Assembly: GCA_963931605.1 (NCBI GenBank)
Contig: OZ007031.1
Coordinates: 1,178,001 to 1,242,000, forward strand
DNA: 64,000 nucleotides
Direction of reading: 5' to 3'
Origin: CALUOB01 sp944322305
GTDB taxonomy: Bacteria; Actinomycetota; Coriobacteriia; Coriobacteriales; Coriobacteriaceae
Position numbers and translations under genes: made by a program. The first letter of the stretch is position 1, and the number at the start of each line of letters is the position of its first letter. The notes below the pieces were generated by a model. It was not told where the DNA came from and did not search any database. It saw only the letters and a program-made list of their open reading frames with translations. Of the stretch, positions 7,163 to 14,291 are shown in pieces.

Positions 7163-8659
7163 GTGCCGGCAGCCCCTGACAGGCACCGCGGCCCGTTTGC
7201 CTGGTGGGCCGTTGCGGCGTGGCTCGCGCTGTGGCAGCTTGCCGCTTGGGCGCTGCGCAGCTCCCTGCTGCTGCCCGGCCCCGTTGACGTTGCCCTCCGC
7301 TTGGCGCAGCTGATCCCCACGGCGGCGTTTTGGAGCCGGGTGGGCTTCTCGCTTTTGCGCATCGCCGCCGGACTTGCGCTCGGCGCAGCGGTTGGGGACG
7401 TCGCCGCTGCGGCAGGCGCGCGGTGGCGCCGCGCGGAGGAGTTCGCCGCGCCGGCGGTGGCGCTTGCCAAAAGCGTGCCGGTCGCCTCCCTCACCGTGCT
7501 TGCGCTCGTATGGCTGCGGGCCGAGAACCTCGCCGTTTTCGTGGTGGCACTCGTAGCGGCGCCGATCGCTTACGAGAACACCCTGGCAGGGCTGCGCGCA
7601 GAGCCGCCCGCGCTGGCCGAGATGGCGCGCGTGCTGCGCGTGAGCCCGGCGCGGCGCCTGCGCTACCTGCGGATGCCGGCGCTTCTCGGCCACCTGCGCG
7701 CGGCAGTAGCGCTTTCGTGCGGCATGGCGTGGAAGGCCGGCGTGGCGGCCGAGGTTATCGGCATCCCCGCAGGATCGGTGGGCGAGGCGATCTACGACGC
7801 CAAGGTGTACTTCGAGACGGGCGACCTGTTTGCCTGGACGCTCGCCGTGGTGGCGCTGAGCGTGCTCAGCGAGCGGCTGCTCTTGGCGTTGCTGGATGCC
7901 GCGGCGCCCGCGCTTACCGGGGCGGCGCGCGCACGGCGCCGCGATCCGGCAGCGCAGCGACTCAGCGAGACGCGCGACCCCGGGAGCGGCGCGCCGGATG
8001 CGCCCGACACCCGCGAGGCGACCGCCTCCGGCGCATGGCTGCGCTTCTCGCAGGCGGGAAAGACGTTCGGCCGGTGCGCGGCAGTGCCGCCGCAGACGTT
8101 TGCGGTGGCGGCGGGCGAGACCGTGTGTCTCATGGCGCCCTCGGGCTTTGGCAAGACCACGCTGCTGCGCATGGCCGCAGGGCTGGAGCAGCCCAGCACG
8201 GGCACGGTTACCTGCGGGGAAAACGAAGACGCCAAGGTCGCGGGGCAAGAGGAAGAAACGCCGCGGACCCCTTGCGTGTCGATGGTGTTTCAGGACGACC
8301 GCTTGGCCGACCAGGCGAGCGCGCTTGCCAACGCGCGCCTCGCCGCGCCGCGCGCCAGCGCCGCTTGGAACGCGGCGCCCGAGCTTCTCGCCGCGCTGGG
8401 GCTGGAGGCGGTGGCGCACCAAGCCGCCGGCACCTGCTCGGGCGGGCAGCGCAGGCGCATCGCGCTTGCCCGGGCGCTTCTCGTCCCCTACGACGTGCTG
8501 CTGCTGGACGAACCGTTTACCGGCCTCGACCCCGCAACGAAAGAGGCGGTGGCGCAGCTCATCTGCCTTCGCGAGTGCGGACGCACCGTGGTGGTGGCGA
8601 CGCACGACCCCCGCGACGCCGAGCTGCTGGGCGCCCGCACGGTCCGCCTGGGCGCGTAG
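7163..8659 (+). CDS. ABC importer permease-ATPase fusion protein
   Basis: One 498-residue polypeptide carries both remaining parts of an SsuC/SsuB-type importer. Residues 1-245 are a membrane permease (several hydrophobic segments; the EAA-like loop is EMARVLRVSPARRLRYLRMPALL). A linker of about 45 residues rich in Arg, Pro, Asp and Ala follows. Residues 290-498 are an ATPase with Walker A APSGFGKTT, signature CSGGQRRRIALARAL, Walker B LLLDEPFTGLDP and H-loop VVVATHDP. Walker A has Ala for the usual first Gly, and the signature has Cys for Leu. Permease and ATPase are normally separate genes. Translation begins at GTG one base after the binding-protein stop, so coupling is likely. No frameshift is seen at the junction. 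Confidence 0.88.
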   Translation: MPAAPDRHRGPFAWWAVAAWLALWQLAAWALRSSLLLPGPVDVALRLAQLIPTAAFWSRVGFSLLRIAAGLALGAAVGDVAAAAGARWRRAEEFAAPAVALAKSVPVASLTVLALVWLRAENLAVFVVALVAAPIAYENTLAGLRAEPPALAEMARVLRVSPARRLRYLRMPALLGHLRAAVALSCGMAWKAGVAAEVIGIPAGSVGEAIYDAKVYFETGDLFAWTLAVVALSVLSERLLLALLDAAAPALTGAARARRRDPAAQRLSETRDPGSGAPDAPDTREATASGAWLRFSQAGKTFGRCAAVPPQTFAVAAGETVCLMAPSGFGKTTLLRMAAGLEQPSTGTVTCGENEDAKVAGQEEETPRTPCVSMVFQDDRLADQASALANARLAAPRASAAWNAAPELLAALGLEAVAHQAAGTCSGGQRRRIALARALLVPYDVLLLDEPFTGLDPATKEAVAQLICLRECGRTVVVATHDPRDAELLGARTVRLGA

Positions 8660-8677
8660 CGCAGCGGTGGTAGACTA

Positions 8678-8745
8678 TGCCATTGGGGACGGGTACAGAT
8701 GGCAGAACGTGCGGCGTGTGCCATTTGTACCCGTCCCCAATGGCA
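8678..8745. repeat. 68-bp palindromic element, copy 1
   Basis: Two 27-bp inverted arms (8678-8704 and 8719-8745, one mismatch) start with TGCCATTGGGGACGGGTAC and are separated by a 14-nt loop. It lies in the gap between the ABC fusion gene and the next phosphatase gene. A second intact copy with the same arm and loop lengths is at 26443-26510, and a variant is inside the helicase gene. It looks like a REP/MITE-type non-autonomous element. Confidence 0.85.
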
Positions 8746-8767
8746 CAATCTGCATTGAGGGGCTGCG

Positions 8768-9595
8768 ATGATCTTTTTCTCCGACCTTGACGGAACGTTC
8801 GTAACGTCTGACAAGCGCATCACCGACGAGAACTGGCGCGCGCTTGACGAAATCGCCGCGCGCGGGCTCGAGTTCGTTCCGTGCACCGGCCGGTGCGCCA
8901 CCGGCGTTCCGGCGGAGCTTCTCGCCCACCCCGCCGTGCGGCACGTGGTGGCCGTCAACGGCGCGGTGGTCGCCTCCGTGCGCAACGGCAAGCCCGTCGA
9001 GCCGGCGCTGCGCCGCGTCGACCTGGGTCGCGAGCGCGCGCTTGAGCTCTACGAGCTCTCGCGCGGGCGCGACGTGCTTTTCGACGTCTTTGCCGACGGC
9101 GTCATCTACACCGCCCGCGCCGACTACGAGCGCATCCCCGAGTTCGTGGACGACCTGCCCACGCGCCAGCTCATGCTCTCCAACCGCACGCCGGTGGACG
9201 AGCCGCTGGCAGAGTTCCTCGCCCGGCCGACCCACGTGGAGCGTGTTTCCATGAGCTGGAAGAACCCGCAGGACGCAGGCAGCCTGCGCGCGGAGATCGC
9301 GCGCGACGCCAGCCTCTCCTGCGTGAGCTCCACCCCGTTTAACCTGGAGATCTCCGACGTCGCCGGCGCCAAGGGCATCGCGCTCGCGTGGCTCTGCGAG
9401 CACCTGGGCGCAGACCGCGCCGAAAGCGTTGCCTTTGGCGACAACATCAACGACCTCTCGATGATCGAGGCGGCGGGCACGGGCGTTGCCATGGCGAACG
9501 CGCTGCCCGAGGTGAAGGCGGTTGCCAACGCTGTGGCGGACTCGTGCGACAAAAGCGGCGTGGGGCGGTTCATCCTGCGCGCGCTCGGAAAGTAG
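8768..9595 (+). CDS. Cof-type HAD-IIB phosphatase
   Basis: A 275-residue HAD phosphatase. Motif I is FSDLDGTF (nucleophile Asp near residue 6). Motif II is in FVPCTGRC. Motif III is the lysine in AGAKGIALAWL, and motif IV is VAFGDNINDLSMIEAAGTGVAM. The GDNINDLSMI and GVAMANA blocks are typical of Cof/YbjI-like enzymes that hydrolyse sugar phosphates or FMN-type substrates. It is preceded by the palindromic element and ends just before a strong terminator (9633-9670). It appears to be a single-gene unit. The substrate is unknown. Confidence 0.9.
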   Translation: MIFFSDLDGTFVTSDKRITDENWRALDEIAARGLEFVPCTGRCATGVPAELLAHPAVRHVVAVNGAVVASVRNGKPVEPALRRVDLGRERALELYELSRGRDVLFDVFADGVIYTARADYERIPEFVDDLPTRQLMLSNRTPVDEPLAEFLARPTHVERVSMSWKNPQDAGSLRAEIARDASLSCVSSTPFNLEISDVAGAKGIALAWLCEHLGADRAESVAFGDNINDLSMIEAAGTGVAMANALPEVKAVANAVADSCDKSGVGRFILRALGK

Positions 9596-9632
9596 CGCGC
9601 AGCGCGCGGCAGAAACACAACCGCGTCTAGAC

Positions 9633-9670
9633 AACGCGGCGGCCCGCCGAAACGGGACCGCCGCGTTTTT
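9633..9670 (+). terminator. Rho-independent terminator
   Basis: AACGCGGCGG (9633-9642) pairs with CCGCCGCGTT (9658-9667), followed by five T residues on the plus strand, 38 bp after the HAD phosphatase stop. Confidence 0.85.
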
Positions 9671-9713
9671 CATAGGCCGCACTCAGCCTGAAACCCACAG
9701 GGCCAAGCGCTCT

Positions 9714-11540
9714 CTAGCAGCACCCCGCATACTGGAAAGTCCGCACGTCGAACACGCCCTCGGGGCGGATGCGCAGCGTAGGTATCACCGGCAGCGGCAG
9801 GAAGATGAGACCCATGAGCGGGTCAACCGGCGGCTCGACCCCCATGGCGCGCACCGTCTGCACAAACGCGTCGTGCTCGGAGGCCACCGTGGCGGCGTCC
9901 TTGTCGCTCATGAGCCCGCCGAGCGGCAGATCCAACCGCGCCGCAACCTCGCCGCCGCTCACGGCGACCGCGCCGCCCTGCCCCACGGCCTCAAGCGCGG
10001 CCAGCATGTCGGCGGGGTTGTCGCCCACCACGCACACGTTGTGGGAGTCGTGGCCGATGGTAGCCGCCACGGCGCCGTTGCGGATGTTGTAGCCGCTCAC
10101 CCAGCCGCGGCCGACGTGCTTGCCCCACAGGTCGTCCTCCGCAGCGCCCGCCGCCTGCGCAGCCACGCCGCGCCCATGGCGCTCCACCAGCACCAGGCGG
10201 CGCAGGCCCTCGGCGCTTTCGGCGCGCACCTCGGCGGTGATGGCGTTGGCCGGCGTCACGCCGATAACCGGCAGGGCCGGATCGAAGGCGTAGCTGAAGG
10301 TCTCCTCGGTAAGCGCGGGAAGCCGCACGCTGCCGCGCAGCTTCTTCTCCAAGCGCGCAACCTCGGGCGACGCCGGCGCGATCTCCCCGACAAAGACGCC
10401 GTCCTCGGCCACCAAAACGCCGGCCGCGTACACCTGGGAGGGCGCGGAGGCAAACGTCAGGTCGTCGAGCACGAGCAAGTCGGCGCGCTTGCCCGGGGCA
10501 ACGGAGCCCACAAGCGCGCCTGTGCGCCCGCAGCCGTGATCGAGCCCGAAGGCCTCCGCCGTGGAAAGGGTGCCCATGGTCACCGCGTCCACCGGGTCGA
10601 CGCCCTTCTCAACCGCCAGGCACACGGCGTTGTCGATCATGCCGGTGTTGAGCGCGTCAGACGGCGCGCGGTCGTCGGTGGCCAGGCAGCAGCGGCGCGC
10701 GCGGGCCGGGTCGTCGGTCACCAGCGAGGCGAGGTTCTCCAGGTCGTGGCTGCAGGTGCCCTCGCGCAGCATGACGTACATGCCGCGGGACAGCTTGTCG
10801 AGCGCCTCGTCGGGGTTGGTGCACTCGTGGTCGGCCATGACGCCGGCCGCCGTGTACGCGTTGAGCTCGGGGCCGGCAACCAGCGGGGCGTGCCCGTCGG
10901 TCATGCCGCTGGCGGTCTGCGCCGCCGCGTCGATGCGCGCCAGCGTCTCGGGGTCGGCGCCGGTGACGCCGGGCATGTTCATCATCTCGCCCAGGCCGAA
11001 GATGTCGCCGGGATACTGCGAGAAGAACGCCCGCATGTCGGCGGCGGTGATGGAGGCGCCCGCCTGCTCGTCGGGCAGGGCCGGCACGCAGGACGGCATC
11101 ATGAAGCGCGCGTTCAACGGCGCGCGGCGCGCGTCCTCGATCATGAAACGCAGCCCGTCGAGCCCGCACACGTTGGCGATCTCGTGGCTGTCGGCGATGG
11201 CGGTGGTGGTGCCGCGCGCCAGCGCCATCTTGGCGTACTCGGCCGGACGCACGTTGGAGCTCTCCATGTGCAGGTGCCCGTCTATGAGGCCGGGCGCCAG
11301 GTAGCGGCCGGCGCAGTCGATCACCTGCGCCGCGCGCGCCGCATAGATGCCGCCAGCCGCCGCGCCCTCGTCGCGCCCCTCAAACAGCGTGGCCACGATC
11401 TCGCCGTCCTTCACGGCAACCGATCCCGTCACCACGCGGTGCCCGTACACGTCCACGATCTTGGCGTTGGCAAACACCGTGTCCACATCCGCGCGCCCCA
11501 TGGCCGCGTCGATGCGCGCCGCAAGCTTCTCTACCGACAT
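9714..11540 (-). CDS. ade: Adenine deaminase
   Basis: A 608-residue amidohydrolase converting adenine to hypoxanthine and ammonia for purine salvage. Metal-binding signatures are GLIDGHLHMESSNV (residues 84-97), TTTAIADSHEIANVCG, DHECTNPDEALDKL, LATDDRAPSD and the C-terminal TIGHDSHNVCVVG. The C-terminal half, with VSGGEVAARLDLPLGGLMSD and LPVIPTLRI, is specific to Ade rather than to adenosine deaminases. The length fits the family (570-610). The gene is monocistronic, convergent with the HAD phosphatase and separated by over 260 bp from tyrS upstream. The identification is firm. Confidence 0.95.
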   Translation of the reverse strand: MSVEKLAARIDAAMGRADVDTVFANAKIVDVYGHRVVTGSVAVKDGEIVATLFEGRDEGAAAGGIYAARAAQVIDCAGRYLAPGLIDGHLHMESSNVRPAEYAKMALARGTTTAIADSHEIANVCGLDGLRFMIEDARRAPLNARFMMPSCVPALPDEQAGASITAADMRAFFSQYPGDIFGLGEMMNMPGVTGADPETLARIDAAAQTASGMTDGHAPLVAGPELNAYTAAGVMADHECTNPDEALDKLSRGMYVMLREGTCSHDLENLASLVTDDPARARRCCLATDDRAPSDALNTGMIDNAVCLAVEKGVDPVDAVTMGTLSTAEAFGLDHGCGRTGALVGSVAPGKRADLLVLDDLTFASAPSQVYAAGVLVAEDGVFVGEIAPASPEVARLEKKLRGSVRLPALTEETFSYAFDPALPVIGVTPANAITAEVRAESAEGLRRLVLVERHGRGVAAQAAGAAEDDLWGKHVGRGWVSGYNIRNGAVAATIGHDSHNVCVVGDNPADMLAALEAVGQGGAVAVSGGEVAARLDLPLGGLMSDKDAATVASEHDAFVQTVRAMGVEPPVDPLMGLIFLPLPVIPTLRIRPEGVFDVRTFQYAGCC

Positions 11541-11710
11541 ACGCCCTCCTCACCCACCGGCGCGGCAAGCCCGCACCGGCTGTTTGCACTACGCCTCATC
11601 ATACCCCGCCGCGCGGACAAGCACCGAGACGTCGCACTCCAGCCATCTATGATTCTTCTGCACGCTTGGCAAGAGCCGGCGAACGCGCGATCGGTTCACG
11701 CTACAAAAAG

Positions 11711-11772
11711 AGGGCCGGCCTCCGATCTTGGATTTTGATAACGGACAAAATCCAAGATCGGAGGCCGGCCCT
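11711..11772 (-). terminator. Long perfect hairpin downstream of tyrS
   Basis: Two 26-bp arms pair without a mismatch around a 10-nt loop. The arms run 11711-11736 and 11747-11772 and start AGGGCCGGCCTCCGATCTTG. On the minus strand the stem is followed by CTTTTTG. It sits 32 bp past the tyrS stop and is a plausible terminator, though its length is far above normal. Confidence 0.75.
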
Positions 11773-11803
11773 CCCCCATACGGATCGAAGAGACAGCCAG
11801 CCC

Positions 11804-13018
11804 TTACGCCAGACGCGCGTACTTGCGCTTGCCCACCTGCAGCACCGTGCCCGGGGCGAGAAGCGCCGGGTCCACGTTGTAGCTCTTGGGCGCCACCGGC
11901 TCCTGGTTGATCTTGACGCCGCCGCCGTCGATGAGACGGCGCGCCTCGCCGGCAGACGGCGCCAGCCCGGCGTCCTTCAGCACGCCGGCCAGGTAGACCG
12001 TGCCCTCGTCGTTCACCGTGAGCTCAACGTGTACGTCGGCGATGTCCTCGGGCAGCTGGCTCTGCTTGAACACGCGGTCGAAGGCGGCCTTGGCCTCCTC
12101 GCCGGCGCCCGCGCCGTGGTAGGCGTCCACGATGTTCACGGCCAGCGCGCGCTTGAGCTCGTAGGGGTCGGCCGAGCCGTCGGCCAGCGCGGCGTCGATC
12201 TTGTCGACCTCGTCAACGGTGAGCGTGGAGGCCAGGCGGTAGTACTTGCCGATCATGTTGTCCGGGATGGACATGATCTTGCCGAAAGCGTCGGCAGGCG
12301 CGTCGGTGAGGCCCACGTAGTTGCCGTAGGACTTGGACATCTTGCGCACGCCGTCGGTGCCCTCGAGCAGCGGCATCGTGAGCGCAACCTGCGGCTCCAT
12401 GCCCATCTTCTCCATGAGCTCGCGGCCGGCCAGCAGGTTGAAGAGCTGGTCGGTGCCGCCCATCTCGACGTCGGCCTTGATCATGACAGAGTCGAAGGCC
12501 TGCATCACCGGGTAGAGAAATTCGTGCAGGGCAATGGGGGTCTGGGACTGGTAGCGCTTGGTGAAGTCGTCGCGCTCCAGGATGCGGGCCACGGTGAACT
12601 TGCTGCAAAGCTCCAAGAGGCCCTTCAGGTCGAGCGAGAGGATCCAGTCGGCGTTGTGCACGATGGTGGTCTTCTCGGGGTCGAGGATCTTCATGGCCTG
12701 GCTCACATAGGTCTCGGCGTTGGCCTCAACCTGCTCGGAGGTGAGCTGCGGGCGCGTGGTGTTCTTGCCGGACGGGTCGCCGATAAGCGCCGTGCCGTTG
12801 CCGATGATGAGGGTGACCTTGTGGCCCAGGTCCTGGAACTGGCGCATCTTGCGCAGCGGCACCGCGTGGCCCAGGTGCAGGTCGGGGCTCGTGGGGTCCA
12901 CGCCCAGCTTGATGTTCAGCGGCACGCCGCGCTCGAGCTTTCGGCGCAGGTCAGCCTCGGGCACGATCTGCGCCACGCCGCTTTTGATGACGCGCATCTG
13001 TTCGTCTACAGAAAGCAC
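11804..13018 (-). CDS. tyrS: Tyrosyl-tRNA synthetase
   Basis: A 404-residue class I synthetase charging tRNA-Tyr. HLGH is at residues 48-51 within LGVDPTSPDLHLGHAVPLRK. The tyrosine pocket has SQTPIALHEFLYPVMQAFDS and ADVEMGGTDQLFNLLAGREL, and the second ATP signature is VRKMSKSYGN near residue 227. The C-terminal 65 residues (LAPSAGEARRLIDGGGVKIN) are an S4 RNA-binding domain. The set belongs to the TyrRZ branch found in many Gram-positive bacteria. The GTG start follows AGGAGGACGAA. No T-box-like leader was recognised upstream (13019-13217). The function is certain. Confidence 0.96.
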   Translation of the reverse strand: MLSVDEQMRVIKSGVAQIVPEADLRRKLERGVPLNIKLGVDPTSPDLHLGHAVPLRKMRQFQDLGHKVTLIIGNGTALIGDPSGKNTTRPQLTSEQVEANAETYVSQAMKILDPEKTTIVHNADWILSLDLKGLLELCSKFTVARILERDDFTKRYQSQTPIALHEFLYPVMQAFDSVMIKADVEMGGTDQLFNLLAGRELMEKMGMEPQVALTMPLLEGTDGVRKMSKSYGNYVGLTDAPADAFGKIMSIPDNMIGKYYRLASTLTVDEVDKIDAALADGSADPYELKRALAVNIVDAYHGAGAGEEAKAAFDRVFKQSQLPEDIADVHVELTVNDEGTVYLAGVLKDAGLAPSAGEARRLIDGGGVKINQEPVAPKSYNVDPALLAPGTVLQVGKRKYARLA

Positions 13019-13188
13019 TTCGTCCTCCTGACGGTCGCTAGCACCCTCGCCTCGGACGGGCGGTGCTTGACTGCATAGAAACTTCTCTATTCTACCTGAT
13101 CCCCTTCGGGGACGGGACCGTTGTTGCCCGAAGCCGGCCGCGGCGCTGAACGCGCGCCCGCAGGCGGCCCGACAAGCCGCGCTGGCAG

Positions 13189-13209
13189 GCCTTGTCGCAA
13201 AGACAAGGC
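13189..13209 (-). terminator. Hairpin after the NYN-domain gene
   Basis: GCCTTGTC (13189-13196) pairs with GACAAGGC (13202-13209) around a 5-nt loop, eight bases past the stop of the NYN gene. There is no T-run, so termination efficiency is uncertain. Confidence 0.4.
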
Positions 13210-13217
13210 GCGCCCGC

Positions 13218-14018
13218 CTACTCCTCCCGCGCGCGGAAGTAGATCTGCTTGTCCTGAGCGTCGTACTCGTAGCTGCCGAGCGACTTCACGAAGCTCGTGA
13301 GCTTCTTGAAGCCGAAGTTGCGCACGTCGAAGTCAGGCAGGCGGCGGCCCAGCTGGTCGCCCAGCACGCCGGAGGACACCCAGCCGTCCTCGTCGGAGAA
13401 CTGGTCGAGAATCGCGTCGATGGCGCGGCGCACGCGCTTCAGGTCGCGCCGGCGGTCGCTCTTGGGGCTCTCGGGCGCCGGCGCCTGGGCGCCGCGACCG
13501 CCCTGGCTGGCGCGCTCGCGGGCCGCGGCGGCGCGCTCGGCTTCCTCGCGGCGGCGCTCCTCGCGCTCCTCGGCCTGCTGCTGGGCGTAGAGCAGGTCCA
13601 GGTACTTGAACTGGTTGCAGGCGCTGATGAACGGCTCGGGGGTCTTCTCCTCCCCCATGCCGATGACCTGCATGCCGCTTTCGCGCAGGCGCGCAGCTAG
13701 CCGCGTGAAGTCGGAGTCGGAGCTCACGATGCAGAAGCCGTCCACCGTGCCGGAGTAGAGGATGTCCATGGCGTCGATGATCATGGCCGAGTCGGTGGAG
13801 TTCTTGCCGTAGGTGTAGCTGTACTGCTGCATGGGGATGATGGAGTTCTCCAGCAGCACGTTTTTCCAGCTGGCCAGGCGAGGGCTCGTCCAGTCGCCGT
13901 AGATGCGCTTGTACGTGGCCAGCCCGGCGTTGGAGGCCTCGTCCAGGATGATCTTGATGTAGCGTTCCGAGATGTTGTCCGCGTCGATGAGGATCGCGAA
14001 CCGAAGGTCGTTCTCCAA
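13218..14018 (-). CDS. NYN-domain protein with C-terminal OST-HTH/LOTUS domain
   Basis: A 266-residue protein. Residues 1-140 form a NYN (PIN-like) nuclease domain: AILIDADNISERY (first acidic residues), YGDWTS, YGKNSTDSAMIIDAMDIL, and FCIVSSDSDFTRLAARLRESG followed by VIGMGEEKTP. All the usual catalytic aspartates are present. Residues 145-190 are a charged Glu/Arg then Arg/Gln/Pro linker. Residues 195-260 (VRRAIDAILDQFSDEDGWVSSGVLG, then FGFKKLTSFVKSLG) match the OST-HTH/LOTUS fold, which binds RNA. Together they suggest an RNA-processing or RNA-decay factor of the DUF88/LabA type. The start is TTG at 14018, after AGAAAGGAACCCC. Targets are unknown. Confidence 0.88.
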   Translation of the reverse strand: MENDLRFAILIDADNISERYIKIILDEASNAGLATYKRIYGDWTSPRLASWKNVLLENSIIPMQQYSYTYGKNSTDSAMIIDAMDILYSGTVDGFCIVSSDSDFTRLAARLRESGMQVIGMGEEKTPEPFISACNQFKYLDLLYAQQQAEEREERRREEAERAAAARERASQGGRGAQAPAPESPKSDRRRDLKRVRRAIDAILDQFSDEDGWVSSGVLGDQLGRRLPDFDVRNFGFKKLTSFVKSLGSYEYDAQDKQIYFRAREE

Positions 14019-14051
14019 GGGGTTCCTTTCTTGCGCCCCCTTGATCCCGCC

Positions 14052-14154
14052 GGGGCCCGCGGGTGTTTCGCCGCGCTCGGCTGAGCCCGCTTCCTTTTTG
14101 CGCTTCGCGTAAAGGCGCGCTCAGAACTCGCGCACCGAAACACCCGCGGGCCCC
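14052..14154. repeat. Long inverted repeat upstream of the NYN gene
   Basis: GGGGCCCGCGGGTGTTTCG (14052-14070) is repeated exactly in inverse orientation at 14136-14154. The inner flanks also pair partly (CTGAG near 14081 with CTCAG near 14120). The 103-bp structure lies between the ricT stop and the NYN-gene start. It could be a large RNA hairpin in the NYN leader or a MITE-like remnant. Confidence 0.7.
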
Positions 14155-14242
14155 TGACCTTACGGGGCGCATGTCACTGGGTCGTTTTCGTACGCAAGGG
14201 ATGCCTCTGCCGAAAAGCTTGCGGATCCCTGTAGCTTGCACA

Positions 14243-14282
14243 AACGGGACGTTTGGCTCTTTTTGGAGCCAGTCGTCCCGTT
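14243..14282 (-). terminator. Stem-loop downstream of ricT
   Basis: AACGGGACG (14243-14251) pairs with CGTCCCGTT (14274-14282), and an inner GGCTC/GAGCC stem extends it. It starts 10 bp past the ricT stop codon. There is only a short T-run, but the position is typical of a terminator for the tmk-holB-ricT operon. Confidence 0.6.
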
Positions 14283-14291
14283 ATCTGTAAC

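Noticed and set aside
9522..11738. Long open frame on the plus strand (over 700 codons)
   Set aside because: It is antisense to adenine deaminase; His/Arg/Gly/Val-rich with no motifs, an effect of GC-rich third positions.
13019..13217. T-box leader for tyrS
   Set aside because: No specifier stem, T-box (TGGNACCGCG-like) sequence or antiterminator could be seen.
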